From: Streptomyces chilikensis
GTDB taxonomy: Bacteria; Actinomycetota; Actinomycetes; Streptomycetales; Streptomycetaceae
Reading direction: 5' to 3'
Length of the DNA: 57,503 nucleotides
NCBI RefSeq assembly: GCF_001642695.1
Contig: NZ_LWCC02000122.1
Span: 1-57,503 of the forward strand
The position numbers and the translations under genes are program-made. Each line of letters starts with the position of its first letter. Positions within the stretch are counted from its first letter, which is position 1. This document shows positions 15,726 to 24,501 of this stretch, piece by piece. Under the pieces are notes generated by a model that saw only the letters and a program-made list of their open reading frames with translations, had not been told where the DNA came from and searched no databases.

Positions 15726-16273
15726 ACCGCCGGGTGCGGAGCCCGCCGCGGCGCCGGCGGACCCGCGCCCGGTCCGGCACTCCGTCGCCCGGCGGCTGGG
15801 GGCGGCGCGGCCTTCGTGGGCCGAACGGACGTTTCTCGTGTCCATGCTCCACCGCCGTGGCACCCCTCAGAGGGTGAGCGCCGACGACTTCCCCGGAAAC
15901 GCCTTCCGTCCGGACCCGGCGCGGACGCCTGCGTCCGACCTGCTCCGAGGCGTCGCCCGGCATGGCTGAGGGCCGCCCGCGACCACGACGCCGGAACCCG
16001 TGACCGAGCCGGCCCCCTGCCCGGCCGGCGCCGGTCAGCAGGGTTTCGCCGTCTGCCCGCTCCTGCTCGGCGCCGTCCTCAGCGCCCTCACGTCCGGACG
16101 GATCAGCGACCGCATCGGCCGCCGCCCCGCGGACAGCGGCGTGGGGCTCCGGTTTCGGGGCCGACCGGGGGGAAACCCCGGCAGGGAAGTGAGGCGGAAC
16201 GGACGGCGCCGCCGTCGAGGCCGCACCGCGGGGTCGGCGGCGGGGCGCCGGCACGCACGGACGGAGGGACCGC
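15726..16273. other. 548-base gap without an intact gene
   Basis: No full gene is convincing here. The only recognisable coding trace is the MFS-like fragment at 16000-16140. The segment just before the alcohol dehydrogenase has its ribosome site (GGAGGGACCGC). Confidence 0.5.
16000..16140 (+). pseudogene. Remnant of an MFS transporter
   Basis: The reading frame here contains LLGAVLSALTSGRISDRIGR (about 16060-16120), the motif A region of an MFS sugar/acid porter, but the similarity ends within about 10 residues on either side and no transmembrane segments follow. It is best explained as a decayed fragment left by an old deletion next to the alcohol dehydrogenase gene. Confidence 0.45.
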
Positions 16274-17599
16274 ATGAAGGCTGTCGTGTGGCACGGGCTG
16301 GGTGACATCCGCCTGGACGACGTGCCGGAGCCGAAGATCAAGGATCCCCACGACGCGATCGTACGGATCACGACCTCCGCGATCTGCGGGACGGACCTGC
16401 ACTTCGTCCGCGGCACCATGCCCGGCATGCGGGAGGGCCGGATCCTCGGTCACGAGGCCGTCGGCGTCGTGGAGGAGACGGGCTCCGGCGTGCGCAACCT
16501 CAGGCGCGGTGACCGGGTGGTGGTGCCGTCCACGGTGGCCTGCGGGACGTGCGCCTACTGCCGGGCCGGCTACCACGCGCAGTGCGACAACGCCAATCCG
16601 GGCGGTCCGCGGGCGGGCACGGTCTTCTTCGGCGGCCCACAGGCCGCCGGCGGCCTGGACGGGCTGCAGGCGGAGTACGCCCGGATCCCCTACGCCCACG
16701 TCGGGCTGGTCCCGCTGCCGGACACCGTCGACGACGCGCAGGCCGTCCTGCTCTCCGACATCTATCCCACGGCCTGGTTCGGAGCGCGGCTGGCCGAGAT
16801 CGGTGACGGCGACACGGTGGCGATCGTGGGGGCCGGACCGGTCGGGCAGGCTGCCGTCGCCTGCGCCCGGCTGCGGGGAGCCGGACGGATCATCGTCGTC
16901 GACGGTGTGGCCGACCGGCTGGGGCTGGCGCGCGACCAGCACGCCGAGACGGTCGACTTCAACGCCGAGGACCCGGTCGAAGCCGTCCTGGAGCTGACCG
17001 GCGGGATCGGCGCGGACCGGGTGATCGACGCCGTGGGCGTGGACGCCCAGCGCCCCTCCCACGGGCCGGCGGCCGACGCGCTCCGGGACCTGGATGAGCA
17101 GTTCGACCACGAACGGGACGAGGCGGCCCCCGAACGGAACCCGGACGGGAGGACGTGGGTGCCCGGGGACGCGCCGTCACTGGCGGCACGCTGGGCGGTG
17201 CGGATGACGGCGAAGGCGGGCACGATCGGCACGGTGGGGGTGTATCCGCCGCAGGTGGGGCACTACCCGTTCGGCGAGGCGTTCATGAAGAACCTCACCC
17301 TCAGGATGGGCAACTGCCACCACCGCCGCTACCTGCCCGAGCTGGTGTCGATGGTGGCCGCGGGCCGGCTCGACCCGACCCCGCTGATCACCCGCTGGGT
17401 CGGGACCGAGGACGCGATCGACGCCTACCGCACCTTCGACCGGCGCGAGGCGGGCTGGACGAAGGTGGTGCTCGGCGTGGCCGGCGACGGCTCGGTCGCA
17501 TCCGGCCTCGGCGAGGCGGCCGGGACCGGAGCCGCCACCACCGCGGGCACGCGAGGGCCGGTGGCGACGGGCCGGGGGAGCGGGGGCGGTCGGCCGTGA
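16274..17599 (+). CDS. Zinc-dependent alcohol dehydrogenase, formaldehyde-dehydrogenase-like
   Basis: 441 residues of the MDR superfamily. Catalytic zinc ligands are C38 (ICGTD) and H60-E61 (GHEAVGVVEE); structural zinc cysteines are C90, C93, C96 and C104 (CGTCAYCRAGYHAQC). The Rossmann motif is AIVGAGPVGQ. An insertion around residues 260-310 and the ending FDRREAGWTKVVLGV resemble the glutathione-independent formaldehyde dehydrogenase-like subgroup. The C-terminal 35 residues are a low-complexity Gly/Ala tail. Start at 16274 follows GGAGGGACCGC. Confidence 0.88.
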   Translation: MKAVVWHGLGDIRLDDVPEPKIKDPHDAIVRITTSAICGTDLHFVRGTMPGMREGRILGHEAVGVVEETGSGVRNLRRGDRVVVPSTVACGTCAYCRAGYHAQCDNANPGGPRAGTVFFGGPQAAGGLDGLQAEYARIPYAHVGLVPLPDTVDDAQAVLLSDIYPTAWFGARLAEIGDGDTVAIVGAGPVGQAAVACARLRGAGRIIVVDGVADRLGLARDQHAETVDFNAEDPVEAVLELTGGIGADRVIDAVGVDAQRPSHGPAADALRDLDEQFDHERDEAAPERNPDGRTWVPGDAPSLAARWAVRMTAKAGTIGTVGVYPPQVGHYPFGEAFMKNLTLRMGNCHHRRYLPELVSMVAAGRLDPTPLITRWVGTEDAIDAYRTFDRREAGWTKVVLGVAGDGSVASGLGEAAGTGAATTAGTRGPVATGRGSGGGRP

Positions 17600-17678
17600 C
17601 CGCCGACCCGGCCCCGCCGCTGCCGCCGGAACCGTTCACCGCGCAGCCGACGGCCGGCGCTCCGGCCCCGGCCGGCCC

Positions 17679-17725
17679 ACGGCCCGCCGTCCGGCACGAC
17701 CATGCCGTGCCGGACGGCGGGCCGT
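17679..17725. terminator. Perfect 20-bp-stem bidirectional terminator
   Basis: The arms 17679-17698 and 17706-17725 are perfect inverted copies 20 bases long with the loop ACCATGC. It lies between the convergent alcohol dehydrogenase gene and the small gene at 17788, so it can end both transcripts. Confidence 0.8.
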
Positions 17726-17787
17726 CGGCGGCGCCCGGAACCCCGGCCGCGCGAGACGTGCGTGTCCCGCGCAGAGGGAGGGGGCGG

Positions 17788-18120
17788 TCAGCGGCCGAGG
17801 GCCTTGGCGAGCTGGTCCTTGTTCATCGAGGACCGGCCGTCGATGCCCTTCTTCTTCGCCTCCTCGTAGAGCTGCTCCCGGGTGGGGCCCGAACCTCCGC
17901 TGCCGGACCTGCCCGACCTCTCCCCGCCGCGCTGCGACGGTGACTTGCCCTTCGTCGAGCTGCTGCTCGACGACCTGGCCTCGCCGGACCGGGCACGCTG
18001 CTTGTTCACCGTACGCGCGGCCATCTCCTTGGCCCGCCCCTCGGACGCGCCGCGTTCCTCGGCGCTGTCCTTGATGTGCTCGTACTGGCGCTCCCTCTTG
18101 GAGCTGGAACCTGCGGGCAT
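17788..18120 (-). CDS. Small basic Ser-rich protein with a C-terminal Rho-N/SAP-like motif
   Basis: 110 residues, highly charged. The N terminus (SSKRERQYEHIKDSAEERGA) and RAKEMAARTVNKQRARSGEA are typical of a short actinobacterial family often labelled plasmid stabilization protein, followed by a Ser/Gly linker and a C-terminal TREQLYEEAKKKGIDG plus MNKDQLAKALGR helix-turn-helix-like motif that resembles Rho-N/SAP nucleic-acid-binding modules. It may bind DNA or RNA. GAAGGAGACC precedes the start at 18120. Role unknown. Confidence 0.75.
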   Translation of the reverse strand: MPAGSSSKRERQYEHIKDSAEERGASEGRAKEMAARTVNKQRARSGEARSSSSSSTKGKSPSQRGGERSGRSGSGGSGPTREQLYEEAKKKGIDGRSSMNKDQLAKALGR

Positions 18121-18385
18121 GATCGGTCTCCTTCGGGTGTCGGCGTGCTGATTCGTGCGGGAAGCCCGCCGGCCTGACGGGTGCGGAAAGGGTTTCCTTC
18201 CGCGACCGGCTGAAACGGCCGCCGAGGGCGACCGCGCGGGCCCCCGGCCCGGCACGGGCGGTGAGCCGGAGGCATGACCGTGCTTCCGTCGGACCGGTGG
18301 TCCCTCCCTCCCCGCGGGTTGCCGTGACCGGCGGACGGGTACCTGTGGGCCGCCGTGGAAACCCGCCGATTGGAAGAGGGCGCCC

Positions 18386-20944
18386 GTGAAGGACCGGATC
18401 GCGGACATCTGGGGCACCCGTACCCCGCACGCGAGGGACACCCCCTGGCCGGTGCGCGTCGACACCCACCTCGACTCCTCGGTGTCCGAGGAGGACGTGG
18501 ACCGGTGGGTGCAGTCGGCGTGCGTGCTGTGCAGCAACGGATGCGGCTGCGACATCGCGGTGAAGGACGGCCGCATGGTGGGCGTCCGGGGCCGTGCGAC
18601 CGACACCGTCAACCACGGCCGGCTGGGACCCAAGGGGCTGTACGGATCGTGGCAGTGGAGCCGCACCGACCGGCTCACCCGGCCGCTGGTCCGCGACGGG
18701 AGCGGCGAGCTGGTCGAGAGCGACTGGGACACGGCGATGGACCGCATCGTCGAACGCTCGCGGCGGTTGCTGGCGACCGACGCCGGAGCGCTCAGCCACG
18801 GCTTCTACACCTCCGGGCAGCTCTTCCTGGAGGAGTACTACACCCTGGGCGTGATCGGGAAGGCCGGGCTGGGGACGCCGCACATGGACGGCAACACCCG
18901 GCTGTGCACGGCGACCGCGGCCGCTGCGCTGAAGGAGAGCTTCGGCTCGGACGGGCAGCCGGGCAGCTACAGCGACATCGAGGCCACCGACGCCGTGTTC
19001 CTGTTCGGGCACAACATGGCCGAGACCCAGACCGTGCTGTGGGCGCGTGTCCTGGACCGGATCCACGGCCCCAACCCGCCGAAGATCGTGGCCGTCGACC
19101 CCCGGACGACCAAGGTCGCCGAAGCCGCGCGGGCCACCGGCGGGGTGCACCTGGCACCGCTGCCGGGCACCAACCAGGCGCTGATGAACGCGCTGATCCA
19201 TGAGGTCGTCCACAACGGCTGGGTGGACGAGCGGTACATCGAGGCGAACACCCTGGGCTTCGACGAGCTGAAGGCCACCGTCGAGCCCTACACCCCTGAG
19301 CACGCGGCCGGCATCTGCCGGGTCCCGGCCGACGACATCCGCCGCGCGGCGCGGATCTTCGGAACCTCCGAGCGGGTGCTGTCCACGGTCCTGCAGGGCT
19401 TCTTCCAGTCCCACCAGGCGACCGCCGCCTCCTGCGCGGTGAACAACCTGCACCTGCTGCGCGGGATGCTGGGACGACCCGGATGCGGGATCCTGCAGAT
19501 GAACGGCCAGCCCACCGCCCAGAACACCCGCGAGTGCGGCGCGGACGGGGACCTGCCGGGATTCCGGAACTGGGAGAACCCCGAGCACGTCCGGCAACTG
19601 GCGGAGCTGTGGAACGTCGACCCCATGACCATCCCGCACTGGGCGCCGCCGACCCACGCCATGCAGATCTGGCGCTACTGCGAACAGGGGTCGATCGGCC
19701 TGCTGTGGATCTCCGGCACCAACCCCGCGGTCTCCCTGCCCGAGCTGCCCCGGATCCGCAGGATCCTCCAGCAGGACTCCCTCTTTACCGTCGTGCAGGA
19801 CGGCTTCCTGACCGAGACCGCCCGCTACGCCGACGTGGTCCTGCCGGCCGCCCTCTGGGGCGAGAAGCAGGGCACGTTCACCAACGTCAACCGCACCGTG
19901 CACCTGTCCGAGAAGGCGGTCGAGCCGCCCGGCGAGGCGCGCAGCGACCTGGACATCTGGCTGGACTACGCCCGCCGCATGGACTTCCGCGACAAGGACG
20001 GCGCCCCGTTGATCAAGTGGTCCGGCCCGGAAGAGGTGTTCGAGGCGTGGAAGGAGTGCACCCGTGGCCGCCTGGTGGACTACACCGGTCTGACGTACGA
20101 CAGGCTGCGCGGCGGCAGCGGCGTCCCCTGGCCCGTGAACGACGATGCCCCCGAGGGCACCGACCGCCTGTACGCGGACGCGAACTTCCCCACCCACCCG
20201 GACGTCTGCGAGACCTACGGCCACGACCTGCTCACCGGCGGGGTGCTCAGCGAGCAGGAGTACCGGGCCAAGAACCCCGACGGCCGCGCGTTCCTCAAGG
20301 CCGCCCCCTACGTGCCACCGCCGGAGAGCCCGGGGGAGGAGTACCCGTTCGTCCTCACCACCGGCCGCACCGCCTACCACTTCCACACCCGCACCAAGAC
20401 CGGACGCTCCCGTCAACTGCGCCGCGCCGCGCCCGGGGTGTGGGTGGAGCTGTCCGCCGGCGACGCGGCACGGCTCGGCGTGCGCGAGGGCGACCTGGTG
20501 CGGCTGGAGTCACCCCGGGGAGCCATGCAGGGCCCGGCGCGGATCGGTCGCGGCCGGGACGGAGTGGTGTTCACACCGTTCCACTACGGCTACTGGGACC
20601 AGCCGGGAACGGACGGGGCCGCCCCCGGCGGCAGCCCGAGCGCGGCGAACGAACTCACGATCACAGAATGGGACCCCGTCTCCAAGCAGCCGCTGTTCAA
20701 GATCGGGGCCGTCAGGGTCATGAAGATCGCGGAAGCCACCGGTCCCTCGCCCGCCCCCACCACGACCGCGTCCGCACCGGCCGACCCGGACGGCGTCCCG
20801 GCCACCGTCGGCGGCCCCGGCGCCGAGGTGCGCGAGCACCCGGACGCCACCGAACCGCCACGGCCCCCGCGGCCGCCGGAAGCCTCTCCGGAGCAGCCCG
20901 GCTCCGGAGGCACGACCACGTCCACCACCGGCACGAAGGGCTGA
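18386..20944 (+). CDS. Molybdopterin oxidoreductase (NasA/FdhF-like) with altered FeS site
   Basis: 852 residues of the MopB family. The N-terminal FeS loop has C46, C49, C53 (plus C55), but the fourth ligand expected near residue 81 is glycine (RLGPKGLY instead of RLCPKG). The molybdenum-ligand cysteine is probably C174 in NTRLCTATA. The molybdopterin-binding C-terminal domain (about 640-780) contains TGRTAYHFHTRTKTGRS and FTPFHYGYWDQPG. The last 80 residues are a Pro/Thr-rich tail. It resembles assimilatory nitrate reductase and formate dehydrogenase, but the substrate cannot be assigned. No signal peptide. It is directly followed by a small co-transcribed gene. Confidence 0.87.
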   Translation: MKDRIADIWGTRTPHARDTPWPVRVDTHLDSSVSEEDVDRWVQSACVLCSNGCGCDIAVKDGRMVGVRGRATDTVNHGRLGPKGLYGSWQWSRTDRLTRPLVRDGSGELVESDWDTAMDRIVERSRRLLATDAGALSHGFYTSGQLFLEEYYTLGVIGKAGLGTPHMDGNTRLCTATAAAALKESFGSDGQPGSYSDIEATDAVFLFGHNMAETQTVLWARVLDRIHGPNPPKIVAVDPRTTKVAEAARATGGVHLAPLPGTNQALMNALIHEVVHNGWVDERYIEANTLGFDELKATVEPYTPEHAAGICRVPADDIRRAARIFGTSERVLSTVLQGFFQSHQATAASCAVNNLHLLRGMLGRPGCGILQMNGQPTAQNTRECGADGDLPGFRNWENPEHVRQLAELWNVDPMTIPHWAPPTHAMQIWRYCEQGSIGLLWISGTNPAVSLPELPRIRRILQQDSLFTVVQDGFLTETARYADVVLPAALWGEKQGTFTNVNRTVHLSEKAVEPPGEARSDLDIWLDYARRMDFRDKDGAPLIKWSGPEEVFEAWKECTRGRLVDYTGLTYDRLRGGSGVPWPVNDDAPEGTDRLYADANFPTHPDVCETYGHDLLTGGVLSEQEYRAKNPDGRAFLKAAPYVPPPESPGEEYPFVLTTGRTAYHFHTRTKTGRSRQLRRAAPGVWVELSAGDAARLGVREGDLVRLESPRGAMQGPARIGRGRDGVVFTPFHYGYWDQPGTDGAAPGGSPSAANELTITEWDPVSKQPLFKIGAVRVMKIAEATGPSPAPTTTASAPADPDGVPATVGGPGAEVREHPDATEPPRPPRPPEASPEQPGSGGTTTSTTGTKG

Positions 20945-20947
20945 CCC

Positions 20948-21415
20948 GTGCATCTCGCCACCTACATCGGCCTGCAGCACACGGCGTCCAGGACGCTGGC
21001 CGCCTCCTTCCGCCAGGTCGCCGAGGGCCACGCCGGTGAACCGGACGTGCACTCCCTCTGCCACACTCTCGCTGCGGCGAGCGACGGGCACGTCGACCGG
21101 CTCGCACCCGTCGCCGAGCGCTACGGCGAACAGCGCGAGGACGAGCCCGAACGGCTGCACGCCGAAGGACTGTCCCGCACCCGCTCCGGCGGCGTCGGCC
21201 TCCTGCGCGACCTGCAGGACCTCTACGTCCTGGCCTCCTTCGTCGACATCACCTGGACCGTCCTGGGCCAGGCGGCGCAGGGGACGCGGGACCGCGAACT
21301 GCTGGACGTCGTGGAGAAGTGCACGTCCGACACCCAGCGCCAGCTGAAGTGGCTGAACACCCGCATCAAGCAGGCCGCCCCCCAGGCACTGATCGCCTCG
21401 GCGGCCGCCACCTGA
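20948..21415 (+). CDS. Small helical protein co-transcribed with the molybdopterin oxidoreductase
   Basis: 155 residues, predicted all-helical. Histidine/glutamate pairs spaced along helices (YIGLQHTASRTLAASFRQ, CHTLAAASDGHVDRL, ELLDVVEKCTSDTQRQLKWL) recall ferritin-like or hemerythrin-like four-helix bundles, but no complete diiron motif is certain. The GTG start lies three bases after the MopB stop, so the two are one operon and the protein may be a small subunit or chaperone of the oxidoreductase. Confidence 0.72.
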   Translation: MHLATYIGLQHTASRTLAASFRQVAEGHAGEPDVHSLCHTLAAASDGHVDRLAPVAERYGEQREDEPERLHAEGLSRTRSGGVGLLRDLQDLYVLASFVDITWTVLGQAAQGTRDRELLDVVEKCTSDTQRQLKWLNTRIKQAAPQALIASAAAT

Positions 21416-21520
21416 CCCGGCCGCCGGAAGCCTGCGCGGGATCCGGAGTGCCGCGAACGGCGAACAGCCGGCGCCCGGCGGCCCACGCCCCGCATCGTCC
21501 CGGACGCGAGGACTCCCGTC

Positions 21521-21544
21521 CCGCCCAGCGGTACCGCTGGGCGG
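21521..21544. promoter_or_regulatory. 24-bp perfect palindrome upstream of the SatP-like gene
   Basis: Positions 21521-21532 (CCGCCCAGCGGT) are mirrored exactly by 21533-21544. It sits 33 bases before the next start codon. It could be an operator or, folded as a hairpin, the terminator of the preceding two-gene operon. Confidence 0.4.
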
Positions 21545-21576
21545 CACTACCCGGACATCTCCCGAAGGAGAGCTGA

Positions 21577-22260
21577 ATGGCAGACAGCCGGTCACCGGAT
21601 CAGGTGCCGCCGGTCGTGGTGCACCTGCGCCCACTGGCCAGTCCCCTTCCCATGGGCTTCCTGGGACTGGCCGGCGGCACGTTCGTCGTCGCCGCGTCGC
21701 AGCTGGAGTGGCTGCCGCCGGCCCAGGGCAAGGCCGTGGCGATCGTCCTGCTGGCCTTCGTCCTCCCCTTGCAGTCCGCGGCCTCCGTACTCGGTTTCCT
21801 GTGCCGGGACGACGTCGCGGCGACCGGCATGGCCGTGCTGTCCGGAACCTGGCTGTCCCTGGGCCTCATCATGCTCAGCTCTCCGCCCGGGAGCACGAGC
21901 AAGGCCGCGGGGCTGTTGCTGCTGCTCGCCGCCCTGGCGCTGTGGGCTCCGATCGCCGCCGCCGGCACGGCGAAGCTCGTCGCCTCCCTCGTCCTCGTCG
22001 TGGCCTCGCTGCGATTCGCGGCCACCGGCGTCCATGAGCTGTCCGCGGCGGAGGCATGGAAGCACGTCGCGGGCGTCATCGGACTGGTCCTCACCGCTGT
22101 CGCCCTCTACGCCGCTTTCGCCCTGGTCCTCGAGGACCAGCGTCAGCGCACCGTGCTGCCGACGTGGCGGCGCGGAAAGGGCGCCGAGGCGCTGACGGGG
22201 GACCGGCAGTCCCGGACAGGGCAGGTGACCGGTGAGGCGGGGGTCCGCCGCCAACTGTGA
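21577..22260 (+). CDS. GPR1/FUN34/YaaH (SatP)-like membrane protein
   Basis: 227 residues with about six hydrophobic helices and an N-terminal PLASPLPMGFLGLAGGT, comparable to the NPAPLGL-type signature of the acetate/succinate transporter family (SatP, YaaH). The C-terminal 40 residues are hydrophilic and charged. It probably moves a small organic acid, but the substrate is unproven. Start at 21577 has an AAGGAGAGC ribosome site. The next gene is convergent. Confidence 0.72.
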   Translation: MADSRSPDQVPPVVVHLRPLASPLPMGFLGLAGGTFVVAASQLEWLPPAQGKAVAIVLLAFVLPLQSAASVLGFLCRDDVAATGMAVLSGTWLSLGLIMLSSPPGSTSKAAGLLLLLAALALWAPIAAAGTAKLVASLVLVVASLRFAATGVHELSAAEAWKHVAGVIGLVLTAVALYAAFALVLEDQRQRTVLPTWRRGKGAEALTGDRQSRTGQVTGEAGVRRQL

Positions 22261-22429
22261 CCGGCCGCGGTGGCCTCGACGAGGGCGAGGGCGGCGGCTT
22301 CACGGGCGGGGAAGGCGTCCAGCGCCCGGGAGCCTGGTGGGACGCGGTGCGGGGGGACGGCGAAGTGGTCCGCGACGGTCCGGCGACGGGTCCGGCGTGG
22401 ACCACCTGGGCCGACGGTGCCGGACGGCG

Positions 22430-24274
22430 TCACTCGTCCTCCCCGGCGCCGTCGTGCGGTCCGGCGCCGGGCCGGTCGCCGCGGTGCCGGCCGCCGGGCA
22501 GCACCTCCTGCACCTTGGCCTTGATGCCCTGCCTCAGCACGGAGCCGCGGTCGCTGTCCCCCTTGAGGACCGCGGTGGCCGCGGCCTCGATCTGGTCCAG
22601 CGAGGCGTGCGGCGGGATCGGCGGGACGGCCGGGTCGGTGCGGAAATCGATGACGAAGGGCCGGTCGGCGGCGAGGGCCTCGTCCCAGGCCGCCTCGACG
22701 TGCTCGGGCTTCTCCACCCGGACGCCGCCGAGACCGAAGGACCGCGCGATGTCGGCGTAGGGCAGGTCCGGGAGGTGCTGGGACTCCTCGAACTGCGGGG
22801 CGCCGGTCATGGCCCGCATCTCCCAGGTGACCTGGTTGAGGTCGCGGTTGTTGAGCACGGCCACGACCAGCCGCGGGTCGGACCACTCCCGGTGGTACTT
22901 CGCGGCGGTCACCATCTCCATCATGCCGTTCATCTGCATCGCGCCGTCGCCGACCAGCGCGATGGCCGGCCGGCCGGGGTGCGCGAACTTCGCCCCGATG
23001 GCGTACGGCACGCCAGGCCCCATGGTGGCCAGGGTGCCGGACAGGGAGCCGCGCATGTCCGCGCGCAGCCGCAGGTGCCGGGCGTACCAGTTGGCGGCCG
23101 AGCCGGAGTCGGCGGTGACGATGGCGTCGTGGGGCAACCTGCCGTCCAGGGCGTGGACGACGTACTCCGGGTTGACGGGATCGGCGTCCACGGCTGCGCG
23201 GCGCTGCATGACCTCCCACCAGCGGGCGACGTTGTCCTCGACCCGCTCCCGCCAGGTCCGGTCCTCCTTGCGGCGCAGCCGCGGCAGCAGCCGCCGGAGC
23301 GTCTCGCGGGCGTCGCCGACGAGGTTGACCTCGTTCGGGTAGCGCAGGCCGATCATGTGCGGGTCGATGTCGATCTGCACCGCCCGAGCCTGGTCCAGCT
23401 CCGGCAGGAACTGCGTGTACGGGAAGCTGGAACCGATCATCAGCAGGGTGTCGCAGTCCCGCATCAGCTCGTAGGAGGGGCGGGTGCCGAGCAGCCCGAC
23501 GGAGCCGGTCACGTAGGGCAGGTCGTCGGGCAGGACGTCCTTGCCGAGCAGGGCCTTGGCCACCCCGGCGCCGAGCACGTCCGCGAGGCTTTCTACCTCC
23601 GCGCGCGCTCCGCGGGCGCCCTGCCCGATCAGGACGGCGACCTTCTCGCCGGCGTTCAGCACCTCGGCGGCCCGCCGCAGGTCCTCGTCGCACGGGACCG
23701 GTGCGTACCGGCCCGTCCCCAGGCTGGACGGCACCATCTTGAAGGCGTGGGTGGGCGGGCTGTAGTCCAGCTCCTGCACGTCGGCGGGGAGGATGACCGC
23801 GGTGACGGTCCGCCTGGCGTACGCCGTGCGGACGGCCCGGTCGATCAGGTTCGGCAGCTGCTCGGGCACCGTCGCCGTCTGGCAGAAGTCCGAGGCGACG
23901 TCCTTGAACAGGCTCGCCAGGTCCACCTCCTGCTGGTAGGAGCCGCCCATGGCGCTGCGGTCGGTCTGTCCGACCAGTGCCACGACCGGGACGTGGTCGA
24001 GCTTGGCGTCGTACAGCCCGTTCAGCAGGTGGATCGCGCCCGGACCGGAGGTGGCCGCGCACACCCCGACCCTGCCGGAGAACTTGGCGTACCCGACAGC
24101 CTGGAAGGCGGCCATCTCCTCGTGCCGGGCCTGCACGAACTTCGGTTCGTTGTCCGCGCGCCCCCAGGCCGCCAGCAGGCCGTTGATGCCGTCGCCGGCG
24201 TAGGCGAAGACGTGCTCGACGCCCCAGTCGCGCAGCCGCCGCAGGACGTGGTCGGACACCTTCGTACTGGCCAT
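22430..24274 (-). CDS. Thiamine-diphosphate enzyme (PoxB/acetolactate-synthase-like)
   Basis: 614 residues with the three-domain ThDP fold. The catalytic glutamate lies in QARHEEMAAFQAVGYAKF (E52/E53). The ThDP/Mg site is GDGAMQMNGMMEM followed about 27 residues later by NN (VVAVLNNRDLNQ). Domain order and GQTDRSAMGGSYQQE match pyruvate oxidase and related non-decarboxylating or decarboxylating enzymes. The last 30 residues are a charged Gly/Arg tail. Likely a pyruvate-using oxidase or synthase, possibly FAD-dependent; the exact reaction is unresolved. Confidence 0.87.
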   Translation of the reverse strand: MASTKVSDHVLRRLRDWGVEHVFAYAGDGINGLLAAWGRADNEPKFVQARHEEMAAFQAVGYAKFSGRVGVCAATSGPGAIHLLNGLYDAKLDHVPVVALVGQTDRSAMGGSYQQEVDLASLFKDVASDFCQTATVPEQLPNLIDRAVRTAYARRTVTAVILPADVQELDYSPPTHAFKMVPSSLGTGRYAPVPCDEDLRRAAEVLNAGEKVAVLIGQGARGARAEVESLADVLGAGVAKALLGKDVLPDDLPYVTGSVGLLGTRPSYELMRDCDTLLMIGSSFPYTQFLPELDQARAVQIDIDPHMIGLRYPNEVNLVGDARETLRRLLPRLRRKEDRTWRERVEDNVARWWEVMQRRAAVDADPVNPEYVVHALDGRLPHDAIVTADSGSAANWYARHLRLRADMRGSLSGTLATMGPGVPYAIGAKFAHPGRPAIALVGDGAMQMNGMMEMVTAAKYHREWSDPRLVVAVLNNRDLNQVTWEMRAMTGAPQFEESQHLPDLPYADIARSFGLGGVRVEKPEHVEAAWDEALAADRPFVIDFRTDPAVPPIPPHASLDQIEAAATAVLKGDSDRGSVLRQGIKAKVQEVLPGGRHRGDRPGAGPHDGAGEDE

Positions 24275-24450
24275 GCGCGCTCCGTTCCCGGTGGTGAGGG
24301 GCCGTCCCTCCGGCGTCCCGGACCGTGCACGGCAACGCGGGGGTACGGCCCCTCATGGGTAACCGTGCCGGTGCACGGGAAACGTTCCCCCGGCCCAGGC
24401 GTCGGCCCGGAACGCATGGACGCCATGCTGTCCGAGACCGACGACGACGG

Positions 24451-24496
24451 CCGCCCCGTACGCGGCGGGCCGTACGGGGCGGGTCGTACGGGGCGG
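24451..24496 (-). terminator. Hairpin with duplicated right arm
   Basis: CCGCCCCGTACG (24451-24462) pairs perfectly with CGTACGGGGCGG at 24471-24482, and the same 12-mer recurs at 24485-24496. It lies just behind the stop of the small leftward gene at 24502, so it is probably its terminator with a duplicated arm. Confidence 0.5.
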
Positions 24497-24501
24497 GCCC
24501 G

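Noticed and set aside
13089-20416. Very long open frames on the minus strand (for example 13089-15863 and 17636-20416) and similar ones elsewhere
   Set aside because: They run antisense to well-recognised genes, show no domain of their own, and their composition is what GC-rich codon bias produces on the opposite strand.
22261-22429. A small gene between the SatP-like and ThDP-enzyme genes
   Set aside because: Frames exist on both strands but none has a good start with ribosome site or recognisable similarity.
24471-24496. Tandem CGTACGGGGCGG repeat as a mobile-element end
   Set aside because: It pairs with the inverted copy at 24451 as a hairpin, and no transposase or target duplication is present.
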